This document shows positions 1 to 7,437 of a DNA stretch of 9,306 nt, one piece after another. The position numbers were made by a program, and so were the translations under genes. Numbering within the stretch: the stretch's first letter is position 1; every line of letters begins with the position of its first letter. Under the pieces are notes generated by a model, which saw nothing but the letters and a program-made list of their open reading frames with translations, did not search any database and was not told the DNA's origin. Source of the DNA: Desulfosporosinus sp. UBA4726 (GTDB lineage Bacteria > Bacillota > Desulfitobacteriia > Desulfitobacteriales > Desulfitobacteriaceae); contig DHJG01000191.1 of assembly GCA_002404215.1 (NCBI GenBank), positions 1 to 9,306 on the forward strand, given 5' to 3'.

Positions 1-422
1 AACGTCTGCTTATGAACTGTAATTTGATAAGCAGAAGGCTCTTGATCCCAGAGCCTTCCCTCCCCTCCAAAACCTTTTAGGTTATTACCATAATAATATG
101 TTTGGGATCCTACCTGAATCATAAAATAGTACCAAATGAGCCCAGGGCTGTTGGATACTTCATATTCCCCCTCGAATAATCTAGCACCTTCAAAAGGATC
201 CGGCCTCGAATCCCGAACTGGATTTTGACAACTCTCAATAGTTTTGAGCATGGAAATAGTGATTTCTTGGTTTGCTACCCAAAGACGAAGGATGCAGGTA
301 TCAACAGGAACACCTGAAAACGTTCTCAAACGGAGGGTTATTCGCTGTCCACATGTGACAGCTCCGAACGGTTCACGGTAAAACAAATCATGGGAATTAT
401 GATAGGCCTCGAACACCGTCAT
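1..422 (-). CDS. Glycoside hydrolase family 13 (amylase/pullulanase-type), N-terminal part, cut by window edge
   Basis: Last visible gene of the glycogen operon. Translating the minus strand from the ATG at 422-420 gives 140 open codons that run off the left edge, so the catalytic barrel is not visible. The visible part looks like the beta-sandwich N-domain of Firmicutes GH13 amylases and amylopullulanases: an opening 'EAYHNSHDLFYREPFGAV' (residues 5-22), a strand 'RITLRLRTF' (27-35), then 'PGLIWYYF' (93-100) and 'YYYGNN' (109-114) before the usual link into the barrel. Family knowledge: such enzymes hydrolyse alpha-1,4 and sometimes alpha-1,6 glucosidic bonds. The start codon overlaps the glgA stop (ATGA at 422-419). 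Only a weak GAG lies upstream, so translation is probably coupled to glgA. Exact specificity (alpha-amylase, neopullulanase, amylopullulanase) cannot be decided without the barrel. A GlgB branching enzyme is less likely from this N-terminus. Confidence 0.85.
   Translation of the reverse strand, partial: MTVFEAYHNSHDLFYREPFGAVTCGQRITLRLRTFSGVPVDTCILRLWVANQEITISMLKTIESCQNPVRDSRPDPFEGARLFEGEYEVSNSPGLIWYYFMIQVGSQTYYYGNNLKGFGGEGRLWDQEPSAYQITVHKQT
315..328. promoter_or_regulatory. cre-like palindrome (CcpA-type) inside the GH13 gene
   Basis: The 14-mer TGAAAACGTTCTCA fits every position of the catabolite-response consensus TGWAANCGNTNWCA. It lies about 95-108 nt into the GH13 reading frame, where it encodes part of the N-domain strand near residues 32-36. 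Intragenic cre sites that act as transcription roadblocks are known from Bacillus. That this host has a CcpA homologue using this site is not shown by the window, and chance occurrence in coding DNA remains possible. Confidence 0.3.
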
Positions 423-1849
423 AGTAACGACTCATAGATCTTGATGTAAGCATTGGCAGAACTTTCCCAGCTAAAATCACTCTTCATTGCGTTCTGCCGG
501 ATATTATTCCATGCTAAGTTATCGTTTTGGTATATTCTGACGGCATGTTGCACAGCAAATAACAACTCATGAGCATTGTAATTAGTAAAACTGAATCCGT
601 TACCCGCGCCCGTCAGTTCATCAAAGGGTACGACTGTATCCTTTAGTCCTCCTGTTTCCCGTACGACCGGAACCGTCCCATAGCGCATGGCAATCATTTG
701 TGAGATACCGCAGGGTTCATACTGAGAGGGCATCAATATCATATCTGCTCCACCATAAATTTCATGGGCCTGTTTATCAGAAAATTCTAATTTTACTGCT
801 AGTTTAGCGGGATATTTAGAAGCAAAGTAACGTAACATTTCTGCATAACGTTCTTCTCCACTTCCGAGGATGACCATCTGAACATCCAGCTCAAGTATTT
901 CCTCCATAACGTGGGCCAATAGATCGATGCCTTTTTGCTCTACGAGTCGAGTAACCAGCCCAATTACTGCTCTATCTCCTCGAACTGGAAGTCCAAAAAT
1001 ACTTTGTAAGTGCTTTTTATTTTCTTCTTTAGCAAGTGGAAAATTGCTATACGGCATGACAAGATAGGGATCCGTTGATGGATTATATATTTCATAATCA
1101 ATACCATTAAGGATACCCGTTAGATAATCGCTTCTTTTCCGCAAAAGTCCATCAAGTTTCTCTCCGAAATAAGGGTTTTTAATTTCCTCTGCATAGGTTG
1201 GACTCACTGTGGTAATCCAATCTGCGTAGATTAAAGCCGCCTTCATGAAATTGACTGCCCCATGAAATTCTAAGGTGTTTTCCGTAAAATACTCCATTCC
1301 CAGCCCTACAATATCGCTAAGAACTTCCTTAGAAAAAACTCCTTGATATTTCAGGTTATGAATTGTAAATATAGTTTTTATCTGATAATAAAGGGGCTCA
1401 TGACAATAAAATTCTTTAAGCATGAGTGGGATTAATGCCGTATGCCAATCCTGACAATGTATGATATCAGGCTTAAACCCTGGTATATGTATTAAGCTTT
1501 CCAGAGCAGCCCGTGAAAAAAAAGCGAATCGCTCGGCATCATCATATTCCCCATAAATACGTGGGCGTGAAAAATAATACTCGTTATCAATAAAATAATA
1601 ATGAACTCCTTCATAAATCATTTCATCCAAACCGCAATATTGTTTACGCCAAGCAACTTGGACATCAAAATGGGCCAAATGCTCAAATTCTTTTTGAAAA
1701 TGCTCAGAAATGATGCTGTACTTCGGCATAATAACACGTACATCAACACCTTGTTTATGCAAGAAGGCAGGCAATGAACCCATCACTTCCCCCAGACCTC
1801 CAGTTTTAACAAAAGGATCCGCTTCTGCGGTTACAAAAACGATTTTCAT
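419..1849 (-). CDS. glgA: Glycogen synthase (ADP-glucose type, GT5)
   Basis: Transfers glucose from ADP-glucose to the non-reducing end of alpha-1,4-glucan, in the cytoplasm. The 476-residue protein has the usual length for bacterial GlgA and both GT-B domains. The N-terminal domain begins with the ADP-glucose-binding KTGGLGEV loop (residues 15-22) and contains IHCQDWHTALIP (130-141) and the TIHNLKYQG segment (162-170). The C-terminal domain carries ILNGID (246-251), RLVEQKG (301-307), EPCG with the conserved glutamate E378, and GTVPVVRETGGLKDTV (391-406). All the expected active-site signatures are intact. The ATG at 1849 is preceded by a good GGGAG site. The gene begins 20 bp after the glgD stop and its own stop overlaps the start of the GH13 gene by 4 bp, so it sits inside the operon. 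Confidence 0.97.
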   Translation of the reverse strand: MKIVFVTAEADPFVKTGGLGEVMGSLPAFLHKQGVDVRVIMPKYSIISEHFQKEFEHLAHFDVQVAWRKQYCGLDEMIYEGVHYYFIDNEYYFSRPRIYGEYDDAERFAFFSRAALESLIHIPGFKPDIIHCQDWHTALIPLMLKEFYCHEPLYYQIKTIFTIHNLKYQGVFSKEVLSDIVGLGMEYFTENTLEFHGAVNFMKAALIYADWITTVSPTYAEEIKNPYFGEKLDGLLRKRSDYLTGILNGIDYEIYNPSTDPYLVMPYSNFPLAKEENKKHLQSIFGLPVRGDRAVIGLVTRLVEQKGIDLLAHVMEEILELDVQMVILGSGEERYAEMLRYFASKYPAKLAVKLEFSDKQAHEIYGGADMILMPSQYEPCGISQMIAMRYGTVPVVRETGGLKDTVVPFDELTGAGNGFSFTNYNAHELLFAVQHAVRIYQNDNLAWNNIRQNAMKSDFSWESSANAYIKIYESLL

Positions 1850-1869
1850 ACTTTTCTCCCTTCCAAGTG

Positions 1870-2994
1870 CTAGATCACGGTACCTTTGAAGACGACCAAA
1901 GGGTGATTCGAACTACCTTTTAAGACATTTCCTGTGTTAACCTTCACGAATTTATCGAGAATTGTGTATTCCGTTTGAGCATTCTTATAAATATGGCATT
2001 TAGGCATGATGATGCTATTTATTATTCGGCACCCTGGTTCAACAATCACACCCCTAAAAATAATTGAGTTTAGCACCTCACCCGAGATAGTGCAGCCACT
2101 AGCGATCAATGAGTTGCTGACTTTGGCCTGTGAAGTATAACGAGTTGGGGGATTATCCACAATTTTTGTATGGATCCGATCTTCCCCGAGCAATAATTTT
2201 TCTCGAACTTCCAAGTCTAGAAGATCCATACTCCTATGAAAATAATCCTTGACCGTGCGAACCGACCCAATCAACGAATCCGTTGGACTACCATATATTT
2301 TAAGTACTTCCAGATTTATGGTCAAAATGTCGATTAAGTCCATACACCCATTCGAACTATACTTCTCAATAATATTCAACAGGAGCTTGCGACGGATTAT
2401 TAATATATTGGTGAAATATGATTGAACGTGCTCTGCTCTTTCAGGAGCCTTTTGGTATCTAATCTTAGAAACTTTCTGATCCTCATCCATATCGAGTATC
2501 GTCTCATGGATCGGATCCCCCAAGTTATCACACGCTTTATAAATTAAGGTAACGTCTGCCTGCTTCTCATTATGAACCTCTAATGCATCCTCAAAATTAA
2601 TATTAAATATTTGATCACCTCTAGCAATTATAACATTTTCTGCAAAGTCTTTCTGTAAATACTCTAGATTATGGTGCATATCTTTAATACAAAACGTATG
2701 ATTAGTTCCTGCCAAACTATGCATAACTCCAGGCAAAATAAAGAGCCCTCCGGCCTTCCGATCCAGATACCAGTCTTTCCCAGCTCCCAAGTGATCCAGT
2801 AGCGATCGATAATGATGCGGTGTCACCAATCCAATCGTCCTTAACCCGGAGTTGACCATGCTAGATAGTGCGAAATCGAGGATTCTATACCTTCCCCCAA
2901 ACGGAAGAGCAGCAATAGGCCTATCTTTTGCCAGGCCTTGTAAGTTGTAATATCCACTATTAGCAAAAATAATTCCTATAGCGTTTGACAACAT
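1870..2994 (-). CDS. glgD: GlgD, ADP-glucose pyrophosphorylase-like regulatory subunit
   Basis: A GlgC paralogue of 374 residues with a nucleotidyltransferase domain followed by a left-handed beta-helix C-terminus. Where GlgC has the GGxGxRL nucleotide-binding loop, this protein reads 'IIFANSGYYNLQGL' (residues 8-21), so the glycine/arginine loop is gone. The flanking 'PFGGRYRILDF' (31-41) and an 'ARGDQIF' segment corresponding to the GDH site of GlgC remain recognisable. Family knowledge: in Firmicutes GlgD has little or no activity alone but forms a complex with GlgC and raises its activity. The adjacent upstream glgC supports such a GlgC-GlgD hetero-oligomer here. The ATG at 2994 follows a strong AGGTGGGG site only 12 bp after the glgC stop, which favours co-translation. 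The annotation as non-catalytic is inferred from the missing loop. Confidence 0.95.
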   Translation of the reverse strand: MLSNAIGIIFANSGYYNLQGLAKDRPIAALPFGGRYRILDFALSSMVNSGLRTIGLVTPHHYRSLLDHLGAGKDWYLDRKAGGLFILPGVMHSLAGTNHTFCIKDMHHNLEYLQKDFAENVIIARGDQIFNINFEDALEVHNEKQADVTLIYKACDNLGDPIHETILDMDEDQKVSKIRYQKAPERAEHVQSYFTNILIIRRKLLLNIIEKYSSNGCMDLIDILTINLEVLKIYGSPTDSLIGSVRTVKDYFHRSMDLLDLEVREKLLLGEDRIHTKIVDNPPTRYTSQAKVSNSLIASGCTISGEVLNSIIFRGVIVEPGCRIINSIIMPKCHIYKNAQTEYTILDKFVKVNTGNVLKGSSNHPLVVFKGTVI

Positions 2995-3006
2995 TTACCC
3001 CACCTT

Positions 3007-4206
3007 TCAAATCGCCTGAATCTTGTAGACATTTGTACCCGCTTCGATAACAGAACCTGCAGAAATTAAATGATTATCTTCAATAACCGTAATCCCTTCT
3101 TGATCCGGAGCGAATTTTCCCTCCGCACCGACAATACAGTGACTCATAATTTCAGCATTTTCTCCAACAATTGCATTAAGAATAACCGAACCATCGTGAA
3201 CTTTTACATAGGGCAATAAGATAGAATCACTAATTTCTACACCTTCCCCCACATAGACCCCAGGCGCAAGAATTGAATTGCTGACCTTGCCATGTACTGT
3301 ACATCCATTACAAATAAGACTATTCTCAATTTTCGCCGAAGCACCCACAAAGTGCGGGGGTAAAATATCTTCATTTGAAAAAATCCGAAACTTTGGATCG
3401 AAAATACTCAGGAAGTGTCCCGCACTTAAGGACTCCATGTTAGCATGATAATAGCTTTCAATTGTACCGACATCTCGCCAATACCCATTAAATTTATAGG
3501 CATAGACTCGTTTTCCTTGTTTAAGCTGCTGTGGGATAATATTTTTACCAAAATCGTTTTGAGAGAGATGCTCTCCCTTATCTGCAATTAAGGCCTGCTT
3601 AAGTATTGACCAGTTAAAAATGTAGACTCCCATCGAGGCAAGATTACTATCTGGTTCAGCGGGCTTTTCTGTAAACTTTGTGATCCGTTCGTCTCCATCA
3701 ACGGTTAGGATTCCGAATCGAGAAGCTTCCTCTCGAGGAACTTCAATTGTTGCAAGGGTTATTTCTGAATTTTTCTTTTTATGAAACTTTAACATAAGTG
3801 AATAATCCATTTTATAGACATGATCTCCAGAAAGAATAATCACATATTCCGGATCATAAAAATCAATGAATTCATAGTTTTGGTACACGGCATTTGCTGT
3901 TCCGTTATACCAGCTGCCTTCCGCGTCCCCCAGAAAAGGGGGAAGAATATGGACTCCGGCAGAAGGATTATCTAAGTTCCAGGCTGAACCTAAGCCAATA
4001 TATGAATTGAGTAAAAATGGTTTATATTGGATAAGGATACCGACTGTATTAATGTTCGAATTTGTACAGTTGCTCAAGCTAAAGTCAATAATTCTATACT
4101 TACCACAGAATGAAACTGCAGGTTTAGCACGCTTGCGTGTGAGACCACCCAATCTGCTTCCTTGCCCACCCGCTAAGAGCATCGCTACGCATTCTTGTTT
4201 TCTCAT
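3007..4206 (-). CDS. glgC: Glucose-1-phosphate adenylyltransferase (ADP-glucose pyrophosphorylase), catalytic subunit
   Basis: Makes ADP-glucose and pyrophosphate from ATP and glucose-1-phosphate, the committed step of bacterial glycogen synthesis. The 399-residue protein has an N-terminal nucleotidyltransferase domain with an intact LAGGQGSRL loop (11-19), K28 in the RAKPAV segment, LSGDHVYK (125-132) with the catalytic-type D128, FTEKP (178-182) with the sugar-phosphate-binding-type K181, and GYWRDVGT (241-248). A beta-helix of hexapeptide-like repeats fills the C-terminus from about residue 280. All catalytic signatures missing from the neighbouring GlgD are present here, so this is the active subunit. 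The ATG at 4206 is set by a near-perfect AAGGAGGT site seven bases upstream, within the 50-bp gap after glgP. This strong independent site suggests high translation. Confidence 0.97.
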   Translation of the reverse strand: MRKQECVAMLLAGGQGSRLGGLTRKRAKPAVSFCGKYRIIDFSLSNCTNSNINTVGILIQYKPFLLNSYIGLGSAWNLDNPSAGVHILPPFLGDAEGSWYNGTANAVYQNYEFIDFYDPEYVIILSGDHVYKMDYSLMLKFHKKKNSEITLATIEVPREEASRFGILTVDGDERITKFTEKPAEPDSNLASMGVYIFNWSILKQALIADKGEHLSQNDFGKNIIPQQLKQGKRVYAYKFNGYWRDVGTIESYYHANMESLSAGHFLSIFDPKFRIFSNEDILPPHFVGASAKIENSLICNGCTVHGKVSNSILAPGVYVGEGVEISDSILLPYVKVHDGSVILNAIVGENAEIMSHCIVGAEGKFAPDQEGITVIEDNHLISAGSVIEAGTNVYKIQAI

Positions 4207-4256
4207 GTATATACCTCCTTCATCATCTGATCCACTCCAATATCCCTGTTTTTTAT

Positions 4257-6704
4257 TTAATGTGGAATTATGTTATTAATAGTACGATATCTGATTTTCC
4301 AAATCAAATCTGCATACTCTCTAATTGATCTATCACTAGAAAAGACCCCTGACTCAGCAATATTGGCTAGGGAAATTTGGCTCCATTTTTTTTGGTTCAA
4401 ATGCAGTTTCTGAAGTTTTGCATGCATTTCAATATAAGCATTAAAGTCTTTTAAGACAAAGAATTCATCGTTATAGATCATCAGGGAATCGTATATTGCA
4501 CGAAATTCTTCCCCTATGTTATCAAAAAATCCAGGACTTAATTGATCCACACACCTTCGGATATCGGAGTTGGCGTGGTATTCATCCCAGGCCTTATACC
4601 CCCCATAGCGGGTGTAATCTATTACCTGTTCGGCAGTTAGACCAAAAATGAAGCAATTATCCTGACCAACCGCCTGATTAATTTCTACATTGGCTCCATC
4701 TAAGGTGCCCAATGTAAGGGCTCCATTCATCATAAATTTCATGTTCCCAGTCCCAGAAGCCTCTTTGCTTGCTGTCGATATCTGTTCACTGATATCTGCA
4801 GCAGGATAAATTACTTCTCCCTGCGAAACATTAAAATTTTCTATAAATACAACCTTAAGTTTTTGATTAACTAGTGGATCACGCTCTATTTTCTGACTCA
4901 GAGTATTAATAAGCTTAATCACAATTTTTGCATAGTGGTATCCTGGTGCTGCTTTTCCACCGAAGATAAAGGTCTGAGAACCCGTCAAGGACTCCGGATC
5001 GTTCAGCCCCTTATTGTATAAGTGCATGATCTTCAGGACATTGAGCAACTGTCTCTTATAGGCATGGATTCTCTTTACTTGCACATCAAAAATTGACATG
5101 GGGTCTAGAATAATTCCTTGTTTTGTCTTGACCTTCTCAGCCAATCGGCATTTGTTTTCGTATTTTACTTTGGCGAGCAGTTCCAGAAAACTGTGATCAT
5201 CCCTAAATTCATGAAGTTTCTTGAGTTCGCCAGCATCTTCCTTCCAGTTTGGGCCTATGGCCTCTGTGATCAGGTGAGACAATTTTGGATTAGCTGCTAA
5301 TAGAAATCGCCTATGATTTACTCCATTTGTTTTATTATTAAATTTGTATCCAAAAATCCGATTAAAATCTTTAAAGACCTCCTTCTTCAGAATTTCAGTG
5401 TGTAATTGCGCCACTCCATTCACCGATGAGCTTCCGATAACCGCCAAATTAGCCATCCAAACATACCCATCTTTGAGAATTTGAGTGTTGCTAAGCACAT
5501 CCTCCTCATCCAGAAATCGGCGTGTTAAATCTTCCTTAAATCTTCGATCTATTTCCTCAATAATCTGGTAAATCCTAGGCAAAAGGCTCTTGAATAGATC
5601 AATTGGCCATTTTTCCATGGCTTCAGGCATAATGGTATGATTTGTAAAGGATAGGGTATTGACTGTGATATTCCAGGCCTCATCCCATCCCATTCCTTCT
5701 TCATCAATTAAGAGGCGCATCAGCTCAGGGATACATAAAACGGGGTGAGTATCATTGATATGAACTGCCACCCGTCTTGAGAAGTCTTGCAAGGTACTTA
5801 AATTGTTCTTTTTTTTGTAACTCCGCACTATGGACCCCAGCCCAGCGGCTACAAAAAAATATTCCTGTTTAAGCCTTAACTCTCTTCCAGCGCGACTACT
5901 GTCGTCAGGATAAAGAATATAAGAAATAGCCTCAACCTCAGATTTAAAGCTGGTAGCCTGATTAAACTCTCCACGATTAAAACTGGCCAAGTCCAGTTCT
6001 CCAGATATCGCCTCTGCACTCCATAACCTTAAATTATTAATATATGAAGGATTATCAAAGCTCATAATCGGGACGTCATAAGGCACAGCCAGAACCGATT
6101 CATAGTTCTCATGAAAAAACGTTGCACGCCCCTCATTTAGCTCTGTTCTCACATTTCCTTTGAATCTTACAACAATCGCCTTATCCGTCTTGCGCGTTTC
6201 CCAAGGATAACCATTTTTAAGCCAGTTGTCCGCTACCTCAACTTGATTGCCTGCAACAATTTTTTGTTCAAATAAACCATACCTATAACGAATCCCATTA
6301 CCGTGTCCCCCTATTCCTAAGAAAGCCATTGAATCGAGGAAACAGGCTGCCAATCTTCCTAAGCCCCCATTTCCCAAGCCCGGATCCATTTCTTGCTCCA
6401 ATAAATCATCAAGATCGATACTCAACTCTGACAAACCGTCTCTTACGAGACCCTCTATTTTTAAATTAACTAAATAATTCAGGAGAAGCTTACCAATCAG
6501 AAACTCCATTGAAAAATAATAAACTTGCTTACCCGGTGACAAAGAATTTCTGCTTATGGCCCGAGATATACTCATTTTTTCTTTTAGCAATCCGACTAAG
6601 GCACTAAATTTATCCCAATGTGTTGCTTCATCTGGGGTAATTCCTTCCCCCTCAAGCAACTTCATAAGATAGGCCTGCTTAAAATTCTCTTTATCCGAAA
6701 ACAT
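4257..6704 (-). CDS. glgP: Glycogen/alpha-glucan phosphorylase (GT35)
   Basis: Phosphorolytically removes glucose-1-phosphate from the non-reducing ends of glycogen, in the cytoplasm, using pyridoxal phosphate. The 815-residue length is typical of bacterial glycogen/maltodextrin phosphorylases. Signatures in order: VYYFSMEFLIGK (61-72), MDPGLGNGGLGRLAACFLDS (106-125), VHINDTHP (314-321), TNHTIMPEAMEKWP (354-367), VKRIHAYKRQ (543-552) and EASGTGNMKF (648-657), in which K656 is the expected PLP-binding lysine. Nothing appears missing. It is the first clear gene of the operon. The ATG at 6704 follows GGAGG (6719-6715) with a ten-base spacer, slightly long. The substrate could be glycogen or maltodextrin. 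The operon context with glgC, glgD and glgA favours glycogen. Confidence 0.97.
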   Translation of the reverse strand: MFSDKENFKQAYLMKLLEGEGITPDEATHWDKFSALVGLLKEKMSISRAISRNSLSPGKQVYYFSMEFLIGKLLLNYLVNLKIEGLVRDGLSELSIDLDDLLEQEMDPGLGNGGLGRLAACFLDSMAFLGIGGHGNGIRYRYGLFEQKIVAGNQVEVADNWLKNGYPWETRKTDKAIVVRFKGNVRTELNEGRATFFHENYESVLAVPYDVPIMSFDNPSYINNLRLWSAEAISGELDLASFNRGEFNQATSFKSEVEAISYILYPDDSSRAGRELRLKQEYFFVAAGLGSIVRSYKKKNNLSTLQDFSRRVAVHINDTHPVLCIPELMRLLIDEEGMGWDEAWNITVNTLSFTNHTIMPEAMEKWPIDLFKSLLPRIYQIIEEIDRRFKEDLTRRFLDEEDVLSNTQILKDGYVWMANLAVIGSSSVNGVAQLHTEILKKEVFKDFNRIFGYKFNNKTNGVNHRRFLLAANPKLSHLITEAIGPNWKEDAGELKKLHEFRDDHSFLELLAKVKYENKCRLAEKVKTKQGIILDPMSIFDVQVKRIHAYKRQLLNVLKIMHLYNKGLNDPESLTGSQTFIFGGKAAPGYHYAKIVIKLINTLSQKIERDPLVNQKLKVVFIENFNVSQGEVIYPAADISEQISTASKEASGTGNMKFMMNGALTLGTLDGANVEINQAVGQDNCFIFGLTAEQVIDYTRYGGYKAWDEYHANSDIRRCVDQLSPGFFDNIGEEFRAIYDSLMIYNDEFFVLKDFNAYIEMHAKLQKLHLNQKKWSQISLANIAESGVFSSDRSIREYADLIWKIRYRTINNIIPH

Positions 6705-6812
6705 AATTATTGTTCCTCCAATACTTTACTAGGCAACTTTAGTTTTATGTGACAATTATTACTAAGAGAGCAACCTTAAGTGTTGATCCATTCAAACCCT
6801 GACCAATCCTTT

Positions 6813-6932
6813 TCATTTCCCACAGGGCTTTCTCGTATTAAGTTTATTCAAGGCACTCATCAAATTCCGATGTTTTCGGTGTATCTCTTGTTCCAATATA
6901 AACCAATTTGGTTCTGAGTCATCACACCTCAT
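6813..6932 (-). CDS. Possible 39-residue protein upstream of glgP, perhaps frameshifted
   Basis: From the ATG at 6932 the minus strand encodes 39 residues ending in TGA at 6813. I do not recognise the product. The middle is a charged, amphipathic helix-like stretch, 'FILEQEIHRKHRNLMSALNK' (residues 11-30), followed by a cysteine-containing tail (TRKPCGK). One base further on, near 6833, another frame opens and reads 'ESPVGNEKDWSGFEWINT' to a TAA at 6776. A single-base skip there would give a product of about 51 residues ending 71 bp before glgP. It may therefore be a small gene, a decayed gene with a one-base change, or chance. Against it: no convincing Shine-Dalgarno site precedes the ATG. 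Similarity to the short helical Spo0E-type phosphatases was considered, but their SQELD motif is absent. Confidence 0.25.
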   Translation of the reverse strand: MRCDDSEPNWFILEQEIHRKHRNLMSALNKLNTRKPCGK

Positions 6933-7062
6933 TACTCTGTAATTACTATATTAGATTAACTATTCTCTTTGATTGATGCTTTTACCTCCGTCTTAAGTAA
7001 AAGAATTGTTTTTTAAACCTACTTTCCTTCATCTCGCTTACTTTCAGTCATAGTAAAATGGC

Positions 7063-7068
7063 TATAAT
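7063..7068 (+). promoter_or_regulatory. Probable -10 box for the PspC gene
   Basis: Perfect TATAAT hexamer on the plus strand about 145 nt upstream of the PspC start codon. The -35 side is weak: TTACTT at 7038-7043 would leave a 19-base spacer, and no TTGACA-like hexamer stands at 17 bases. A start near 7075 would give a leader of about 139 nt containing a possible short peptide and a hairpin. Confidence 0.45.
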
Positions 7069-7145
7069 CTGGTGCTTGAATCATAATAACTCTCTTGTTG
7101 ATAATTGTAACATTCAAATCACTTCAGACGTATTAAGGGGGGAGA

Positions 7146-7181
7146 GTGAAAAAAAGGCCGATGATGTTAGCTTGTAAATAG
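7146..7181 (+). CDS. Possible 11-residue leader peptide before the PspC gene
   Basis: A GTG codon directly follows a purine-rich AAGGGGGGAGA tract and opens a frame encoding VKKRPMMLACK, stopped by TAG at 7179-7181. The stop falls inside the loop of the hairpin at 7165-7188, so a ribosome translating this frame would disrupt the 5' arm of that hairpin. This is the geometry expected of a translated leader that controls the following gene, but the frame is short, uses a GTG start and may be chance. Confidence 0.2.
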   Translation: MKKRPMMLACK

Positions 7182-7188
7182 GCTAACA
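7165..7188 (+). promoter_or_regulatory. Leader hairpin upstream of the PspC gene
   Basis: Perfect 7-bp inverted repeat TGTTAGC (7165-7171) and GCTAACA (7182-7188) around a 10-base loop, ending 25 bases before the PspC ATG and just before its Shine-Dalgarno region. There is no T-run after it, so it is not an intrinsic terminator. It could affect message stability or translation initiation. Confidence 0.35.
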
Positions 7189-7213
7189 AACCGGTTGAAA
7201 GGCAGGAAACGGT

Positions 7214-7402
7214 ATGTCGAAACGCTTATATCGATCGAGCCAAGATAAACAACTCGGTGGGGTGTGTGGAGGGCTAGCGGGTTACTTAGAAATTGATCCC
7301 AGCGTCGTTCGGATAGCATCTATTATTCTTTTCTTTGTTGCGGGAACGGGATTTTTAGCTTATCTCGTGGCCTGGCTTATCATCCCCTTAGAGACTGATT
7401 AA
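7214..7402 (+). CDS. Small PspC-domain membrane protein
   Basis: A 62-residue protein consisting of a single PspC domain. The N-terminal half has the family signature: KRLYRSSQDKQLGGVCGGLAGYLEID without gaps (residues 3-28), then PSVVR (29-33). It is followed by one hydrophobic, probably membrane-spanning segment (about 34-57) ending in the typical AWLIIP (53-58). Family knowledge: PspC proteins sit in the cytoplasmic membrane and in some bacteria sense envelope stress. Many Firmicutes carry short single-domain copies like this one whose role is unknown. The ATG at 7214 has a modest AGG site (7204-7206) with seven-base spacing. The gene is transcribed alone, divergent from glgP and convergent with the Fe-S oxidoreductase gene. 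No pspA-like neighbour is visible, so a phage-shock function is not supported by context. Confidence 0.93.
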   Translation: MSKRLYRSSQDKQLGGVCGGLAGYLEIDPSVVRIASIILFFVAGTGFLAYLVAWLIIPLETD

Positions 7403-7437
7403 AGTCAATCATAGGTGTAAGGTGTTCTATGCTGCAT

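Larger units (their letters stand above)
6705..7213. other. 509-bp divergent intergenic region between glgP and the PspC gene
   Basis: AT-rich spacer that must hold promoters for both directions. On the plus strand there is a perfect TATAAT (7063-7068) and a roughly 140-nt leader to the PspC gene. On the minus strand the clearest hexamer is TTGTCA (6755-6750), with a poor TAGTAA (6731-6726) 18 bases on. That would place the start of transcription almost on the glgP Shine-Dalgarno site, so I do not call it as the operon promoter. A 13-base near-palindrome, AACCAATTTGGTT, lies at 6901-6913 and could be an operator, although it falls in a candidate small ORF. No tRNA, rRNA or recognised riboswitch was seen. 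Confidence 0.6.

Noticed and set aside
4007..4279. Open frame of 90 codons on the plus strand
   Set aside because: It lies antisense to the start of glgC and the glgC-glgP gap, has no family features, and is explained as a shadow of strongly supported minus-strand genes.
5118..5300. Open frame of 60 codons on the plus strand
   Set aside because: Entirely antisense to glgP, hydrophobic by codon shadow, with no recognisable domain or ribosome binding site of note.
6726..6755. TTGTCA and TAGTAA with an 18-base spacer as the glgP promoter
   Set aside because: The -10 match is poor and the predicted start would fall on the glgP Shine-Dalgarno site, leaving almost no leader. The real promoter is probably further upstream.
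6860..6920. 20-codon frame (MTQNQIGLYW...) on the minus strand starting at 6927
   Set aside because: It begins only two bases after GAGGTG, too close for a normal ribosome binding site, stops after 20 codons, and overlaps the more protein-like frame from 6932.
6813..6932. Spo0E-like phosphatase for the small ORF upstream of glgP
   Set aside because: Only the general helical, charged character fits. The conserved SQELD-type motif is missing in both frames.
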